A DNA stretch of 64,000 nucleotides from Massospora cicadina (taxonomy: Eukaryota; Entomophthoromycota; Entomophthoromycetes; Entomophthorales; Entomophthoraceae), in NCBI GenBank assembly GCA_022478985.1, contig JAKSZP010018519.1, positions 62,001 through 126,000 of the forward strand, read 5' to 3'. The notes below the pieces were generated by a model that was not told the DNA's origin, searched no databases, and saw only the letters and a list, made by a program, of their open reading frames with translations. Of the stretch, positions 1 through 12,329 are shown piece after piece (position 1 is the stretch's first letter; each line of letters starts with the position of its first letter). The translations under genes and the position numbers were made by a program.

Positions 1-425
1 AATAGGGCTCTGAGGCCCATAGGGCCCTCAGGGCCTCCTGGGGACAATCCGCACATCAAGTCAACCCAAGATGAGGACCATGAAATTAGATTTAAAGTTT
101 TGAACAAAGATTGAGGTGGGTAACTCTTAGTATATATAAATTTTGAAGAAAAGCGACTACAATGGTGACAAAAGTAATTGCCCTTTATGACAAGGTTCCA
201 CCATAAAGAAAATTTGTTAGGCTATGGCCACTAGACAAAGAGCCCATTAATCTACTTTGGATGGCAGGTTTAATCATCTCAACACTTGAATCCATTTTTT
301 GAAATTCAGCAAGAGATATATTGCTAAAAAATCGCTGTCAAAGCTACTGAAGGTCTATAAATTCACCAAGCTATCAGCTCTAAGGCCGCCAAAATACATA
401 TGAGCAACTAAGGTGAACTGCAAGA
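1..425 (+). pseudogene. E0 gag fragment (Ty3/gypsy), cut by the window edge and by E1
   Basis: Left-most remnant of the oldest gypsy element, E0. Bases about 10-90 read on the plus strand as a Gly/Pro-rich stretch (GPSGPPGD) followed by an acidic segment. The same kind of GP-rich segment occurs in the gag of E5 near 50400-50480, which is why I call this gag. The frame is soon lost to stops. The rest of E0 gag resumes at 8775 after the E1 insertion, and the 5' LTR of E0 lies outside the window. From about 140 to 425 I recognise nothing beyond uninterrupted position between the gag motif and the E1 LTR. Confidence 0.5.
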
Positions 426-1514
426 TGTAAACTATTGAGCTGTTAGTTATTTGTAATAGCTCTTTAGTTTAAGAATAGGCTCTTATGCGTGAATTGAAAT
501 AGATTATTAATATAATTAGTATACTGGGTTGACAATAGTATGAATATTAGCGTCCTAATTAGATTTTTACACAACATCTTTTGTATTATATTAAACAGTA
601 GACTTTTGTTACCCTATTCCTTCTAATCCTTAATGGTTCTTGTTTAAAGAAGGGAACTTGTCCCTCTCAACCTTCATTCTGATGGAACTCAACCTATTAT
701 TAGGTTCAAAGATTCTCTCTTCCTCCCTTAATTCAGGAGCCTGTGGAGATCTTGACAGCAATAAATAGAAAAAGGATATCTGATCTTTCAATTTCAAACC
801 CAGAGTAGAACCACACTAAATGGTTCTTAGTTTGCAAATTTTTAATCTTCAACTGTTTGCTTTATTTATTAAAAATAAAAGTTTATAGTAAATCCAACAT
901 AAAACATTCTGTTAGCACCCCAATAGGAAACGGCAGTCAGTGACAATGGATTAGCCCTCTGAAGTCGCACATACCAATGATCTTCCTAATCCATCTAGTT
1001 AAATTCTGCCGCCAACTATAAATGTGACCCACTTCTTGTTGAACCAAATAATGTGTCCCAAAATTTTTGATAAATCTCAGTGGATTACCCTTATTAAGGT
1101 ATCAACATGTATAGGTAATAAGACCTTTTACCCAGTAAAAGCAAGTCGCGCTACCTAAAAAGTTAATCTATGAGTTGCTACCAGAAGCGTTGTCAATGCC
1201 TTAGCACATATCATGAATCCCTGAGTTAATCTGTGACAAACTCCAATTGACTAATAGAATAAATTTTAATTAGTTAATTAATAATTAACTTATATGTAGA
1301 TACACTGTCAGGGATTATCACTGATGAAACACTAGTATTCTGATAGAATCAAATTCTGACAGATTAGCTAATAGACCGTTAGGAATATCATAGAACAATA
1401 GTTATCAACTTTTATGATAACTCACATCCACTAAGGTAAATTACCCAGTGGTCAAAGAATATTGAGTTATAATCTAGTTGGGCCGGATGATATGGGCATG
1501 CTGAAGTTCCCACA
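426..1514 (-). repeat. E1 3' LTR
   Basis: Begins (plus coordinates) with TGTAAAC and ends CCCACA, i.e. minus-strand TGTGGG...GTTTACA. The partner LTR is 7721-8774; shared landmarks include a CAGTCAG/CAGCCATC-type segment near 935/8190, the 'aatagtatgaa' segment near 535/7800, and the same end structure. The adjacent bases 1515-1530 read on minus as a purine-rich tract (CAGGGGGATA), the expected polypurine primer, so this is the 3' copy. Confidence 0.8.
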
Positions 1515-1530
1515 TATCCCCCTGTTTGAC

Positions 1531-2290
1531 CAGATTATACAGCATAATATAGGAACTCAGAATGGATTCCACCTCAAGCCGTGGTCACAATTTGCCAACA
1601 AAGTTAACTTTAAATTCAACAGTGCTTAGTATGGTTAGCGCTCAATGCATCTCATCTCATTCTTTGCAAGGTGACACCTCTCCTAGATTCCTACCTGCTG
1701 CTGCCTCCTCAGAGCACAGTTCCCAGAGCATCATTCTGTGATAGGAATATTTATTTCATTCTTACCAAAATATTAACTATAACATCTGTATTTCCCCAAA
1801 TTAGGCTCCTATTACTCCTCGTCATTTAAGGGATATTCTGGTCAGCTTCAAAATTCCTAGATAACTGTACCTCCACAAGGTGGGCTTTTTTCTTAAGCAG
1901 ATCCTCTACCTCTCTTTTGCCTCTTCAAGGCGGAACTAGTTTCAACATGAGCTGACCTTGCCAACATTAAAAACTTTGTTAATTCTGTCATAATAGATCT
2001 CTACTTTGTTTTAGTTCATCCCCAAAGTACTGGCTTGATAAGGGAAGGTGAGATACCACCAGATCCTCTTTACCGTGTCAATAAAAACTTTGATTTAAAA
2101 AATCACTTTTTCTATTTTTATCAGTGAAAATCTCCTTCAAAATAAATAAATATTATTCATATATTTAACTCCTTTATCTTTATTTTCTCTATATCTTTCT
2201 ATCTTTTTATATCTTATATATGTTAAACCTTAGTTCCTATACTTTAATTATTTGGTAAGGACCTGGTTCAAATTATGAACACAATCAATG
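1531..2290. other. E1 3' internal region, no domain recognised
   Basis: Between the polypurine tract and the integrase C-terminal remnant. AT-rich, full of stops on both strands. I see no coding motif; it corresponds in position to the similar region of E4 (36606-37500). Confidence 0.4.
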
Positions 2291-3250
2291 TTCCTTAATG
2301 TATAGGTATCTGTCACCATCATCAGGAAAATCTCAAATGGACCTAGTATAGATTTTCCAAGTTGTTTCTTCTTCTAAACCCATGGGTATCAATAGGCTAC
2401 CCTATCTCCCATAGAGTAATCTTCTAATTGCTAGTCATATCTAAATATCTATCCTCTTTTCTCTAAACTTATCATCAATGTCATGTTGAGTGCCTGTGAT
2501 TGATTTATAATCATAATATTTGAAACAGTAACAAGTAATGCTCTGCGCTCATCTCCAAAGCTGGCTCCATAATTAATTTAAAGTCAGCAGAAGTTATGCT
2601 CTTAGTCCATATCAGATTTCAAATGGCGTTTCTCCTTACGCCATATGTTAATCGATATTTAGCAAAAATAACTGATCTTAGTTAATATCCGATAGCAGAG
2701 GTAACAACACTACCAATTTTGTGGTAGACGGCTAGAGTTCCATTTACTCTTTCTCTCTTTCCATTCATCTCTGAATGGTAATGAATGGACAACACTCCTC
2801 GGATTCCCATTAGTTTGTTCAGTCTTGAGATCATTTATGACGTAAAGTTGATTCTGTTATCATTCAATGATACTTGCAGTCATCCATGCTAGCACACTAC
2901 TTGTCCCAGTATGAATCTCGCCATGCTTATAGCATCTACTATGCTAAAGGCCTTTGTCTTAACCCATCTAGTCAGATGTCTACCATGACTATGATCTACT
3001 TTAATTCCTAGTACTGACACACAAGGTTACAATCGCGTCCTTTGACACCCTCTGCTAAACAAACACATGGCGTACAAGCCCGTATCCTGTCAAGTTCTTG
3101 TGTGTCTTGTGGAGTTGACATTTCATGCAACATACTTTGATAATCATCTACATCAGAATTTATCAATTCTTGGTAATAATACTGCCCTAAAAGGTCCATG
3201 GTTTTTTAGGCCAACATGCCCTACAACTTTGTGCGTAGCTTGCTTAATTT
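2290..3250 (-). pseudogene. E1 integrase remnant
   Basis: Minus-strand integrase of E1. The open piece 3008-3199 contains SMLHEMSTPQDTQELDRI followed by a STEGVK-like motif. It aligns by eye with the better-preserved E4 integrase (38122-38355), where the same place reads QEFDRILDSLPGFSW...IDVMGPL. The C-terminal part near 2340-2440 keeps a GDRVAY...KKK...GPFEI pattern, as in gypsy integrase tails. The first catalytic Asp motif is corrupted in E1, and several frameshifts separate the pieces. Non-functional. Confidence 0.7.
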
Positions 3251-3499
3251 CTGAGATATCTTTCAGTTTATGGTATAAGTAACATTCTCCTTAAATTAAC
3301 TTGTGAAACTGTCCATTCTTCATATCAGTATTTTCCATCACTTTCTTCAGCATTATTTTAATCTCCTGTGGTTAATCTCTGATTTTCCCTTTAATCATCC
3401 GTTGAAATAATTCATCTGCATGCTGATATATGAATTGAATAGCATGTTATCTCATTAGTATATCAGCATTCTAATGTGATGCTCCTAATCAAAGTATAA

Positions 3500-5250
3500 T
3501 CTTGAAATTGTAAGCTTGCAGTTTCAAATCCCATTGTGCCAGTCGCCCCTCTGATTTCTTAATATTGTAACCTGCATAGAGAAAAGTGTTTGGTAACAAA
3601 CTTGAAGCGTGTCCCAAGTATATAATTTCAAAATTGTTTGTAGGCATATATCACAGTAAGGCACTCTCACTCTATCATTATGTAGTTTCTTTCTGTTGGT
3701 GTAAACGTTCTACTTACATATGTTATTAGATTCCCTTCCTCGTCATCATCTACTAGACTTAAAATGGCACCAATTGCCATTGAAGAGTCATCAGTTTTGC
3801 AAATAAGCTCTCAATATTAATTCTGGATGTTTCAGAACAGGACTGGTCATCAGATATCTTCTTAGTCATCAAACGCTTCTTTTGCCAGATCATTCCACGT
3901 GAATCCTTTTTTTGGATCCTTCAACAGTTGAAATAATGGTTTGCAAATTCTAGAGAAACCTTTGATATATTGGCAATAGTAGCTGATCATCTTAATAAAG
4001 TCTTGTATGTCCTGAAGGCTCTTTGGGATTAACATCACAATTAATAACCATTATCTTCTGCATCTGCTGTTGAAATCCACCAGAGGTTAACAAAAACTCC
4101 AAGTATTCAAGCTTCTTTTTATAGAAATAGCATTTCCATGGCTTGATCTTCAAATTTACCAACTCTAGGTAGCTCAAACTTCTTCTATGTGCTCCAAGTG
4201 ATTGGTGAAAATCCCGCTGAAAATGGTTATGTCATCCAAGCACATCAAAGATTCAAGACGACTTTATGTCACTTATGATAGAATCTATCACCCTTTGGAA
4301 AATTGCAAGCTCATTAAACAATCCCTGAGGCATTCTCATTGGCTAGAATAATCCTTGAGCAGTGATTATCACAAATTACTCTTGGTCTTTTTTTTGGCAA
4401 GTCACTCTGCCAATATCCTAAGATTAAAACCAATGCTAAATTACCTTTTCTTCTCCTTGGCAATTGAGTGCGTTGTTTATCCTTAGCAGCGGCTATGAAT
4501 CCTTATTGTTGACTTTATCCAACTGACAATAATTGATTACCATCAATTTTATCCGCCCTTATTCTTCACAATTAGATTTAACTCACCAATAGATCTGACA
4601 AATTGTATTAGAAGCCCGTTCTCAATCAGTTTACTGATTTCTTCAATGACTACTGCTACAACAGCCTTAACAGTGGACAGGTATCATTTATATTAGTGTT
4701 TTTCCCCAGTGGTAACCTTCTGGATCATATTTTTAGTGCATCCAAGGTCATGGTCATCCTGAGAAAATATCAACCAGTTTCTCTCGAATAACCATACCAC
4801 TACTTCTTGCTGTTGTTCTGAAAGCTACCCAGTTGTCTCAATAAACCAGTACATTAATGCTTTTGGCAGCATATGCCTGTAATCCCATCTCTTTTAGAAT
4901 TCTAAAGTCATGGAACTCTCTGATATCTGAAATCAGGATAAAATACACAAACGTGATGCTATAATTCCTCTCCACTTTCATCAGCGTTTTGCTCTTTATT
5001 GGCCAGTAGCAATCATATTTCTCTTTGGCCTGACATTATAATCCCTGGTGCTACCTAAAAAACTCGGTCTCAATTTACTCTATAGGCAATGACTTCTCCA
5101 TATAATTGTTTCAATATTTATAGCGTTAACCTGATTAACTATTATTTGCTTTCCCAACAGGATTGTCTTCAGCATTTTTATCCTCAACATTATCCCAAAG
5201 TTTCAAGAATCTGCTTTGGCATTTCCATGATTTTTCTTCCAACCAACATT
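3500..5250 (-). pseudogene. E1 reverse transcriptase and RNase H remnant
   Basis: Minus strand. Near 4260-4180 the frame reads MCLDDITIFS followed by NHLEHIEEV: the RT active-site box with its Asp pair and the conserved H-LEEVF region. 4177-3992 continues as LKIKPWKCYFYKKKLEYLEFL, the RT palm/thumb segment of gypsy elements. RNase H starts near 3795-3740 with a DDSSMAIGAIL motif. Stops and shifts interrupt all of it. It lies between protease and integrase, as in Ty3/gypsy. Confidence 0.85.
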
Positions 5251-5262
5251 GTATTGAATGAG

Positions 5263-5562
5263 GGGGTGGAAGGCGAGTTGGTAGGGCGTACAGCTACCAA
5301 CCTGAAGGTTGCAGGTTAAATTCCTGCCCTTTTCACATCAATCGTGGTTCCAGATAAAGGAAGCTATAGGAGATTATTAGGTTTTAAAACACAAAAACAT
5401 TACCCATGACATAACTAGAAAAATTCAAGTCCTGATCAGAGGTGGAAAATATTTCTAGGATGTAGTTGAACCTGCTCAGGTTTCATGTCGTTTCTTTCTT
5501 TCTCACTTTTCATTATGCCCAAACCCTGGTCAGCTTGCCTCAATAAATAAAAAATAAAAAGC
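5263..5562 (+). mobile_element. SINE-L copy 1 (tRNA-derived SINE) inside E1
   Basis: About 300 bp, plus strand, starting GGGTGGAAGGCGAGTTGG and ending in A-rich AATAAATAAAAAATAAAAA. The head has a box A-like AAGGCGAGT and a box B-like GGTTAAATTCC segment. The tail holds the family's conserved TTTCATGTCGTTTCTTTC and CCCTGGTCAGCTTGCCTC blocks. TSD: ttgtattgaatgag (5249-5262) and ttgtgttggatgag (5563-5576), 12/14 matches. Other copies: 19876-20163 and 34971-35267. Confidence 0.9.
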
Positions 5563-5599
5563 TTGTGTTGGATGAGAATAATACTGTCATTGTAAATTA

Positions 5600-5860
5600 T
5601 ATTAGCAACATTGATTCCTCTTAATAACGGAGTTTCTCCTCTCTGCTAACATATAAAGGGCAGGGATTTTTCCCTAAATTATTATAGTATTTTCCTCAAA
5701 ATCACTTTTTGATACCATACTTTTTCAGGAATTCCCTTCCAATGAGGATGTCATAATTTAGCTTTGCCAATACTAGAGTAGGAGCTGATACCACCAGTTC
5801 TGAACTTAATTGGAAGTGCATAGTATGCTCCACAGGAAGCTGTAGTATCAATCCAGCAGT
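5600..5860 (-). pseudogene. E1 aspartic protease C-terminal remnant
   Basis: Reading minus near 5770-5690 the frame gives KLNYDILIGREFLKKYGI. This is the hydrophobic ILIG/LLLG box and following helix at the C-terminal end of gypsy retropepsins. The DTG-type active-site end is not clearly readable. The SINE-L copy separates it from the RT. Confidence 0.65.
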
Positions 5861-5869
5861 TCCATATTT

Positions 5870-7700
5870 CCTTCTGGTGTTCTAAATCTGGAGAATTCTT
5901 CATTTGCTACAACTACTTGGTTGAAATGATATAAATAGGCGCTCAACTGTCAATTATATCCCATACTATCACTTGATTGACTAAAATGTCAGCATACATA
6001 CACACAGAGTATAGTAATAAAGTCTTTAATTGTGAATTACAGCGTTATATGCTGAGTTATGAGTGTGAATTAATTGCGTGGTCAGATTAGTAAATAATTC
6101 CTTGATCATGATAATAAGAAGAGAAAGTTTACATTGTCAATTTCATCTTAAGTATTCTTTAGTGCTTTTAGCAGTTCTAGACTTTTCAGCTAAAAGATTG
6201 CATATAATAATAAACTTCTTTCATGATTTTGGGGTCTATCTCCTTCGCTGTGCTTAGGTTATCGCATTTACATCCAAATTAACCTCCTGATAGAGTTGAT
6301 TAGGTGTATCTGTGTCTACAAATTAAACAAATATCTAAGTCATACATTATTATGTCAGGGGGAACAGGATTGATTGCAATTATAGATTTTTAGTATCTAT
6401 AATGTTGGCCCTTTTTTGTATCCTGGCTAGTTTTTTCTCTTTAGCTCACACCAGAGTAAATTTCTCTTTGGAGTTTTTATATTAGCCTTTATCAACTAAA
6501 TGACCAATTTTCACATTTGTGGCAGCAGGTTTGTGTTTTATCCGCTTTTTTTGACTTCTAGGATCAATTTCAGTATAAATCAATCATGTAGTTCCTTATT
6601 AGCTCATCAAACTTCACTATTTTTCTGTTCTCTGATAAAAATAACTTTTAATGTTTTATAAAGTGCTTTTACGTTGCTCCTATAATCTTGAGATACTCCA
6701 CCATCTGTGTTGTGGACGTTTGGTTGCAATAATGACACATAGTGCAAAGAAAACCTCTGTAGGGCTGAAGCACTGTTTTCATTGCTATCTGTGCTTTAAA
6801 ATATGATAGAAATTTCACGCCATCTAGGATTTGTTTTTCCTGGTAAAAAATCCAGCGAGAGTGGCTAAAGTTTCATCCTTCTTACATATAATTCCCATAA
6901 ACTCCTGTTTACAACTAGACATCCATGCAGATCACCCAAACTCAGTCATAAGCGCTTCTTTTATATCACTGTATGTCAAAATTACTCGTTGAGATAGGGC
7001 AAGACCAGTTTTTAGTCAGTTTAAGAAGTTCATCACAGTTACTACTTTTTTGTCAGTTGCCATCTCCAAAAATCAATTTGAGTAAGTGGAAAAAAACTAG
7101 TGCATCATTTTAAATAAAACATAGGTGATTTTGGTGTTTTTGAAAAATTTTCAATTGCTACTGTGGCAGAAGATTCCTGCTTTGAAACCTGATTAATGAT
7201 AGTGTGTTTTTGTGGGTCATCAATAAAATTGCTTCAAAAACTCCAGGCATATTTTTGGGGGTTGTACTGTCCTTCTGAACTTTCATGTAACTCATTGTCA
7301 GCTTCCTGCACCTCCATCTGATAGCAAATACACCTGTGATTTTTGAGCTATTGTAAGCGCTTTAGGATCTGCCTTACGTCTACCAAATTTGAATGAAAAT
7401 GTTTCTATCCGCTTCCCTTTCAGTTTTCTGCATTATAGTAATTATTTGATTAATTCCATCCTTTTATGTTTCAATAGTGTGACTGTTATATAAAATTTTC
7501 GTTAGCCTTTATGACTTGTTCTAAATATACCTCGGTTTTTGCCACTTTCTCAATAAAATTAGTTAGATAATTTTGTAATGACAAGTTCAGTATTTTCTTT
7601 TTCACTTTTTCAAATTAAGTCCACAGATTCTGAAATTCATTCTTGTATGACATTGTGTTGATAACTTCTTCTTTTATGTTTGGCTGTAAAACTCAACTAA
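5870..7700 (-). pseudogene. E1 gag region with zinc-knuckle remnant
   Basis: Upstream of the protease on the minus strand and just downstream of the PBS. Near 6535-6500 the frame reads TCCHKCENWSF, a degenerate CX2CX4HX4C nucleic-acid-binding knuckle whose His and last Cys are lost. The remainder shows many stops and no long frame. E4 has a matching knuckle near 43190-43240. Confidence 0.5.
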
Positions 7701-7705
7701 TCTCT

Positions 7706-7718
7706 ATAGTGAGCACCA
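7706..7718 (-). other. E1 primer-binding site
   Basis: On minus, TGGTGCTCACTAT follows the LTR end (TTTACA) after a two-base spacer. Its complement ends ...GTGAGCACCA, as expected for a tRNA 3' end with CCA. The same site occurs beside the LTRs of E2, E3 and E5. The tRNA species is not assigned; GC...GCACCA ends occur in elongator Met tRNAs, but this is only a suggestion. Confidence 0.75.
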
Positions 7719-7720
7719 TT

Positions 7721-8774
7721 TGTAAACTTTTTTGTGTTTTCTGCACATGTTCAATGTGTTTGTTGGTTATATTGGGGCTATGAAATGAAAATTTTGCAAT
7801 AGTATGAAGACTATCGTCCTATTTTGGTCTTCAAAACCAAATTGAGCATGTCTTCAGCGCTAGACAGTTGTTAAAGCTCTTCCTTCTAATACTTGAAGGT
7901 ACTTAAAATCTTCCATAAAAATATTTTTTTAACTATTCCTATAGATTTGAAAATTTTTGACTAAGGGAACTTCTCCTTCCTCTCTTAACACAAGAGATAT
8001 TTAGAAACATAAAGCAATAATGATAAGGGTTATCTTTCTATAACTATAATCTCAAGAGCATAATATAAAAACTTATACAGTCTAAATATCTATGAGAACT
8101 TTAAATCATCTTTATTAAATTAAAGAAAATAAAAGGGATCCATGTAGGGAAATTTGACGCTTAACAATTTTGTTGGTTCCCCAACAAGAACAGCAGCCAT
8201 CGCTGATGAATTTAGCCATTAGGAGTCATTAAAAATGATGATTTTTCATCCGTCTTGTCAAACCTCCACTACTCACTAGAACATAATTGCTCCTGGGTTG
8301 ATTATCTGAAGGACGTGTCCAAACGTCTACACAAACCCCAGAAATTTACCTTTATTAAGCTAGCCACCTGCTTAGGTATTAAAACTTTTACCAAGAACAG
8401 CAAGTCACATTTTCTAAAAGGTTAGCCCAAAATTTTTGCAAAAAGCGTTGACAACGCCCAGCAGCTAACAATTACCCTTAAACAATTAGTGACAAACTTT
8501 GATTTATTCATACAAGATAATTGAATTATTTATAAATAAATATATAATCAAACAACTTGTAAACATTACAGAATCCTCCTCAATAAAACATCAGTAATTT
8601 AGTGGGACCAAATCCTATTGAGTTAGCTATCTTCCCATAATGAATAACAACCAAATATAATTGTCATATCTATGATAACTCTCACATGTGCTATGTTAAA
8701 TAATCACAGCGGATAAAGATGATAATAATATATTTGATTATGCTGAATTTTGTGGTCATACTAAAATCCCAACA
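7721..8774 (-). repeat. E1 5' LTR
   Basis: Plus-coordinate left end TGTAAAC next to the PBS, right end ATCCCAACA, i.e. minus-strand TGTTGGGAT...GTTTACA. About 1.05 kb versus 1.09 kb for the 3' copy. The two copies are visibly diverged, so the insertion is old. Confidence 0.8.
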
Positions 8775-10600
8775 CATTACTCTTATAGACTATCAACTAT
8801 CTTAGTCCTTACTCTAAGGAGAATGATGAGCCTATTATTGAGAATAGTTTGAAGTACTCTTTGTATATGAAGGGACCATGGAGCTGGCTACTAACAGACG
8901 AAAGTTTAACACACCTAGATTTTTCTTGACATTAGTTCACGGGAAATTATGATGCCTTACTCAAAAGAATGTATTTCTTGAGGTCATTTTAAGGCAGCCC
9001 TTTTAAATTTTAGTATAAACTTGACCTTGTCTAAATTAAGCAAGACTTCATGCGCATAAACTTAAAAAGTGAAAATAATATACAGACTTTGCTAAAAAAT
9101 TTTATTATAAAGCCCAGACCAAAGCCTCTTGTGTCTAGTTACATTGGACAATGTAATAGCCGCTGTGGTATCCACTTTGGCTCAATCGAAACTTGCATTT
9201 TGCTTTCAAGGAGTCAATAAGCTTTTCATACCATTAAATCAACATCAAGGAAGCTAAGAACTTACCAGAGTTTAGACGTATCACATCTCATCTATTAAGG
9301 TCACAACCTCATAACCAATCCCTTGGGTAAAACATAAATTTTATACAGATTTAATACCTGTTCCTAATGTTTGTTCTTTAATCACCAAAAGCGTCAAATT
9401 AGGAAGAAGAAATCAAATAATTCGGAAAATTGAGGTGTTATATGAGTACAAGTCTCTAAAAGCTAACAATATACGCCTCAACAACTTACTCAAAAATATC
9501 AAAAGCTGATTGCTTCATTGTGTCTGTTACTGATTGGTTTTCCCTCAATTATACTATCATAAATATAATATAGCCTTCAGTTCATTTTAATCTGCTCTTA
9601 GGAGACTCTCTGAAACCCTTGACAATCCAATTGTATCCATTGTTAATAATTAAATATTATATTTTAGTCTCAATATCATTTGTGTGGAGGATGTAGTGCA
9701 CAAGGTAGGACTCCTTTCTATTGTTGATACCAGTTCCCCCATTATTGTTATCTCCTGCTTACTAATGAGGTAGATAACATTTGCCCTCAATTGTAATTAC
9801 ACTATGGAATATGAGCCCCTAGACCCTCCTGCGCAGATCCCTCATGGCTTACTAGTCATTTCCCTTTTGATTTGGGTCCTTGGTAGTGTCTTTCTCAGCG
9901 AACGTCTTTGACAACTATAGTTTTAATTACTAAGGGCCCTAATTGATGGTCGAGTCTATTATCAATATTTGCCACAAAGATATGCAATTCTCTATATTGG
10001 GTTATCACGTTCCACTAATCATATAGAACATGCCTAAGTAGAAAGGGAGGAGTAAGCCCTATAGTTAAATATTGGATTCTCCCAAGTCAATTAAGTGCTA
10101 GAATTTATACAATAGACAGAAAACTAATTTATCTTTATCCAGAGTCAAAGTTTAAGAGGGAATGACTATTTTTTGCTAATAGGTCGTCATTTACCCTAAG
10201 TCTTATATTCTAATGGAGATGTGCATCCATGTCAATAGACCTCCAGCCCATCTGCTGGAGGTTTATGAAGAAACCAATCTTTCTATATTTTATTATTGAC
10301 TTGACTGGCATACTTAATCACATATATAAGAATATAGCACTGTATTAATGAAAAATTACACCATAAAAGCCAAGTTGTGACCCAAAATCATCTAGTAGCT
10401 TATTTCCACATTATACTACTCTTAAGGTAATTCTTTTTTTTGGCTGTAGATCTCTGACTAACCTAGGACTTAAGAACCCCTATCATACTTTAAGTTGAGG
10501 TAAAAATTGGTGATTAACTTAATCTTGAACAATGACAATTGGCAAATTCCCTAATTCTAATGAAAATCATAATTCTAAAGGGATAAACGACTTCAGGACG
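8775..10600 (+). pseudogene. E0 gag (continued) and protease remnant
   Basis: Plus-strand continuation of E0 after the E1 insertion. Around 8850-8890 the frame reads SLYMKGPWSWLLTD, matching a capsid segment of E5 gag near 51010-51050. At 9720-9755 the frame IVDTSSPIIVIS is the retropepsin active-site box with the usual Gly replaced by Ser. The protease therefore sits between gag and RT as in other gypsy elements. Many stops. Confidence 0.7.
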
Positions 10601-10639
10601 ATAAAGGGGGCCCAACATAAGGTGAACACCAGTGATACG

Positions 10640-11300
10640 CAACTCATTCAGCAGAACCTATCAGAAATTAAAGGTGAAAGAAGCTCAAGTGAATAAGGAA
10701 TTGAAACAAATATTGGACGCTAATCTACTAAACCATTCTCAAAGCCCATAGGCTTCTCACCTAATATTGGTCCACAAAAAAGATGAAAGCCATCACGTTG
10801 TAGTGTATTAAAGAAATCTTAATGAATTAGCCTAAAAGTTTTTGCTACCCAATACTATGTAGTTTAACACTTGCTGAGTTTTAGCTGTATTCCAGTTTTT
10901 CTGCGCCATGGATCTTGCCAGAGGATATTAACAGAAAACTTGAACCTGAAGACACAGAGAAATGTGTGCTAATCTCCGGTGAAGGGTTTCATGATCTGGC
11001 TTGAATTCCTCAGGAGGCTATTAAATGTCCCTGCAATTGTCCAATGGTCAATGGACAGTATGCTCAGAATCCTTAAAATGGCTTGTGTATTAGTTTATTT
11101 AGAAAATGTAAAATGTTCTTTTATACATTCATAAACATTTTCAACACCTATGAAAAGTCTTCTATCAGATTTTAGCACCGTCCTTAAAGAAGAATCCCGC
11201 CAAGTGTAGTTTTTTAAAAGAGAATAAAATCTATTGGCCACAAGGTTACATGTAAAGTAATCTTTCCATTTCCTGACAATGTCATCACCATAAAGAAGAT
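10640..11300 (+). pseudogene. E0 reverse transcriptase remnant
   Basis: Plus strand. KELKQILDANLL...SQSP near 10690-10755 and VHKKDESHHVVV near 10775-10805 correspond to the conserved 'LL..G.I..S.SPWASP...VKK' and 'G..R...DYR.LN' blocks of gypsy RT. FCAMDLARGY near 10900-10930 is the DL..GY block. The active-site Asp pair near 11085-11110 is destroyed. The same blocks occur in E5 at 52830-52960. Confidence 0.8.
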
Positions 11301-11499
11301 GTCCAAGATGAATAGCTTAAGCAGGGTACAGTTCTTTTTTTTGCAATTGTCATTTACTATTGACAATTTAAATACTATTTTGCTGAACTTACTGAGCCAC
11401 TATAGCTTTTCTTCTCAAAAAGAATCCAATCTACTAGGAATAATCTCAGCATCTGGCTTTTGATTCCCTGTGAGTTCCTTGATGTCTGATCCTATACTA

Positions 11500-11960
11500 A
11501 TCTACCCAAATTTGAAAACCATTCATCCTGTTCACGGATGCTAGTGACATAGAGTCAGAGAAATACTGGCACACATTGAATCTGATCAATTCAACATCAT
11601 ATAAATTCTCCAGAAAAACTCGGACTAAGGCAAATAGAAATAGATTTTTATAAGCTAGGATTGTCTATGTAGTAAAGTTTTAGCGTTTTCACCCCTTCCT
11701 CTATGGGAACCATGACAACTGTAACTGATCATGCAATATAAAATTTGTTGCAATAGATGAAGGATCCTGGTGGGGGACTTGCATGTTAGGGACCTTAAAG
11801 TAATAAAATCATGATTTTTCTATTGTGCACCATGTGGTCTATCCATCAGAAAACTAATGGCTATCCCATTTGCCTATACTAACATTATATGATTGTAATG
11901 AAGATTGGGCTTATGAGCTGACTGGACGACCCAAGATGTGGGATTGGGAGATGCCTCAAC
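11500..11960 (+). pseudogene. E0 RNase H remnant
   Basis: Begins with FILFTDASD at 11522-11549, the first catalytic Asp block of gypsy RNase H. It continues with a YKFSRKTRT...ANRN segment equivalent to 'Y.SR.L...E.NY'. The frame then breaks. It follows the E0 RT at the normal distance and precedes the E0 integrase remnant. Confidence 0.75.
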
Positions 11961-12191
11961 TTCATAATCTAATAACGCCAAATAATACTTAACTTAAGCT
12001 TAATAAGTTTTGATTTTAAAAAAAGTCTGACGGCCTGACTACCAAGTGTACGTCTCTTAGCAAGAGCTGAAACCATCCAAAGCACATACCGATGTGAGTC
12101 ATGGCGACCTACAGAAAACCTAAGAGTGATTTAAAGGTTTATGTTACCGTGAGAAAATAATTCCTCCAACTATAATATTATTGATGTGATC

Positions 12192-12325
12192 AAGGTTTGT
12201 CAACCTTGGAGCATATAAATCATACTGAGATAGATTTCTAGCCAGTACAGGTTTTGAACCTGTGTTTGAACAAAACCTGAATTAGAGTGGAAGTAGAGAT
12301 TACCTTTCCAGGCCAACCACCCTCC
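12192..12325 (-). mobile_element. SINE-S copy 1 (short tRNA-derived SINE)
   Basis: 134 bp on the minus strand, starting GGAGGGTGGTTGGCC and containing a GGTTTTGTTCAAAC-like box B region and GTACTGGCTAGAAATC. It matches the copy at 59938-60060 in order and sequence. A 22-bp TSD (12170-12191 and 12326-12347) begins CTATAATATTATT in both and differs at only three positions. The box A region is degenerate here; the other copy preserves it better. It lies in E0 between RNase H and integrase. Confidence 0.85.
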
Positions 12326-12329
12326 CTAT

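Larger units (their letters stand above)
426..8774 (-). mobile_element. E1: complete but dead Ty3/gypsy LTR retrotransposon
   Basis: Full-length 8.3-kb element on the minus strand, including a 300-bp SINE. Order, reading minus: 5' LTR (7721-8774), PBS (7706-7718), gag with zinc-knuckle remnant, protease, reverse transcriptase, RNase H, integrase, purine-rich tract and 3' LTR (426-1514). This PR-RT-RH-IN order defines Ty3/gypsy. Every domain is broken by stops and frameshifts. The flanks caaga (421-425) and catta (8775-8779) are at best a decayed 5-bp TSD (3/5). It is inserted in the gag of E0. Confidence 0.85.
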
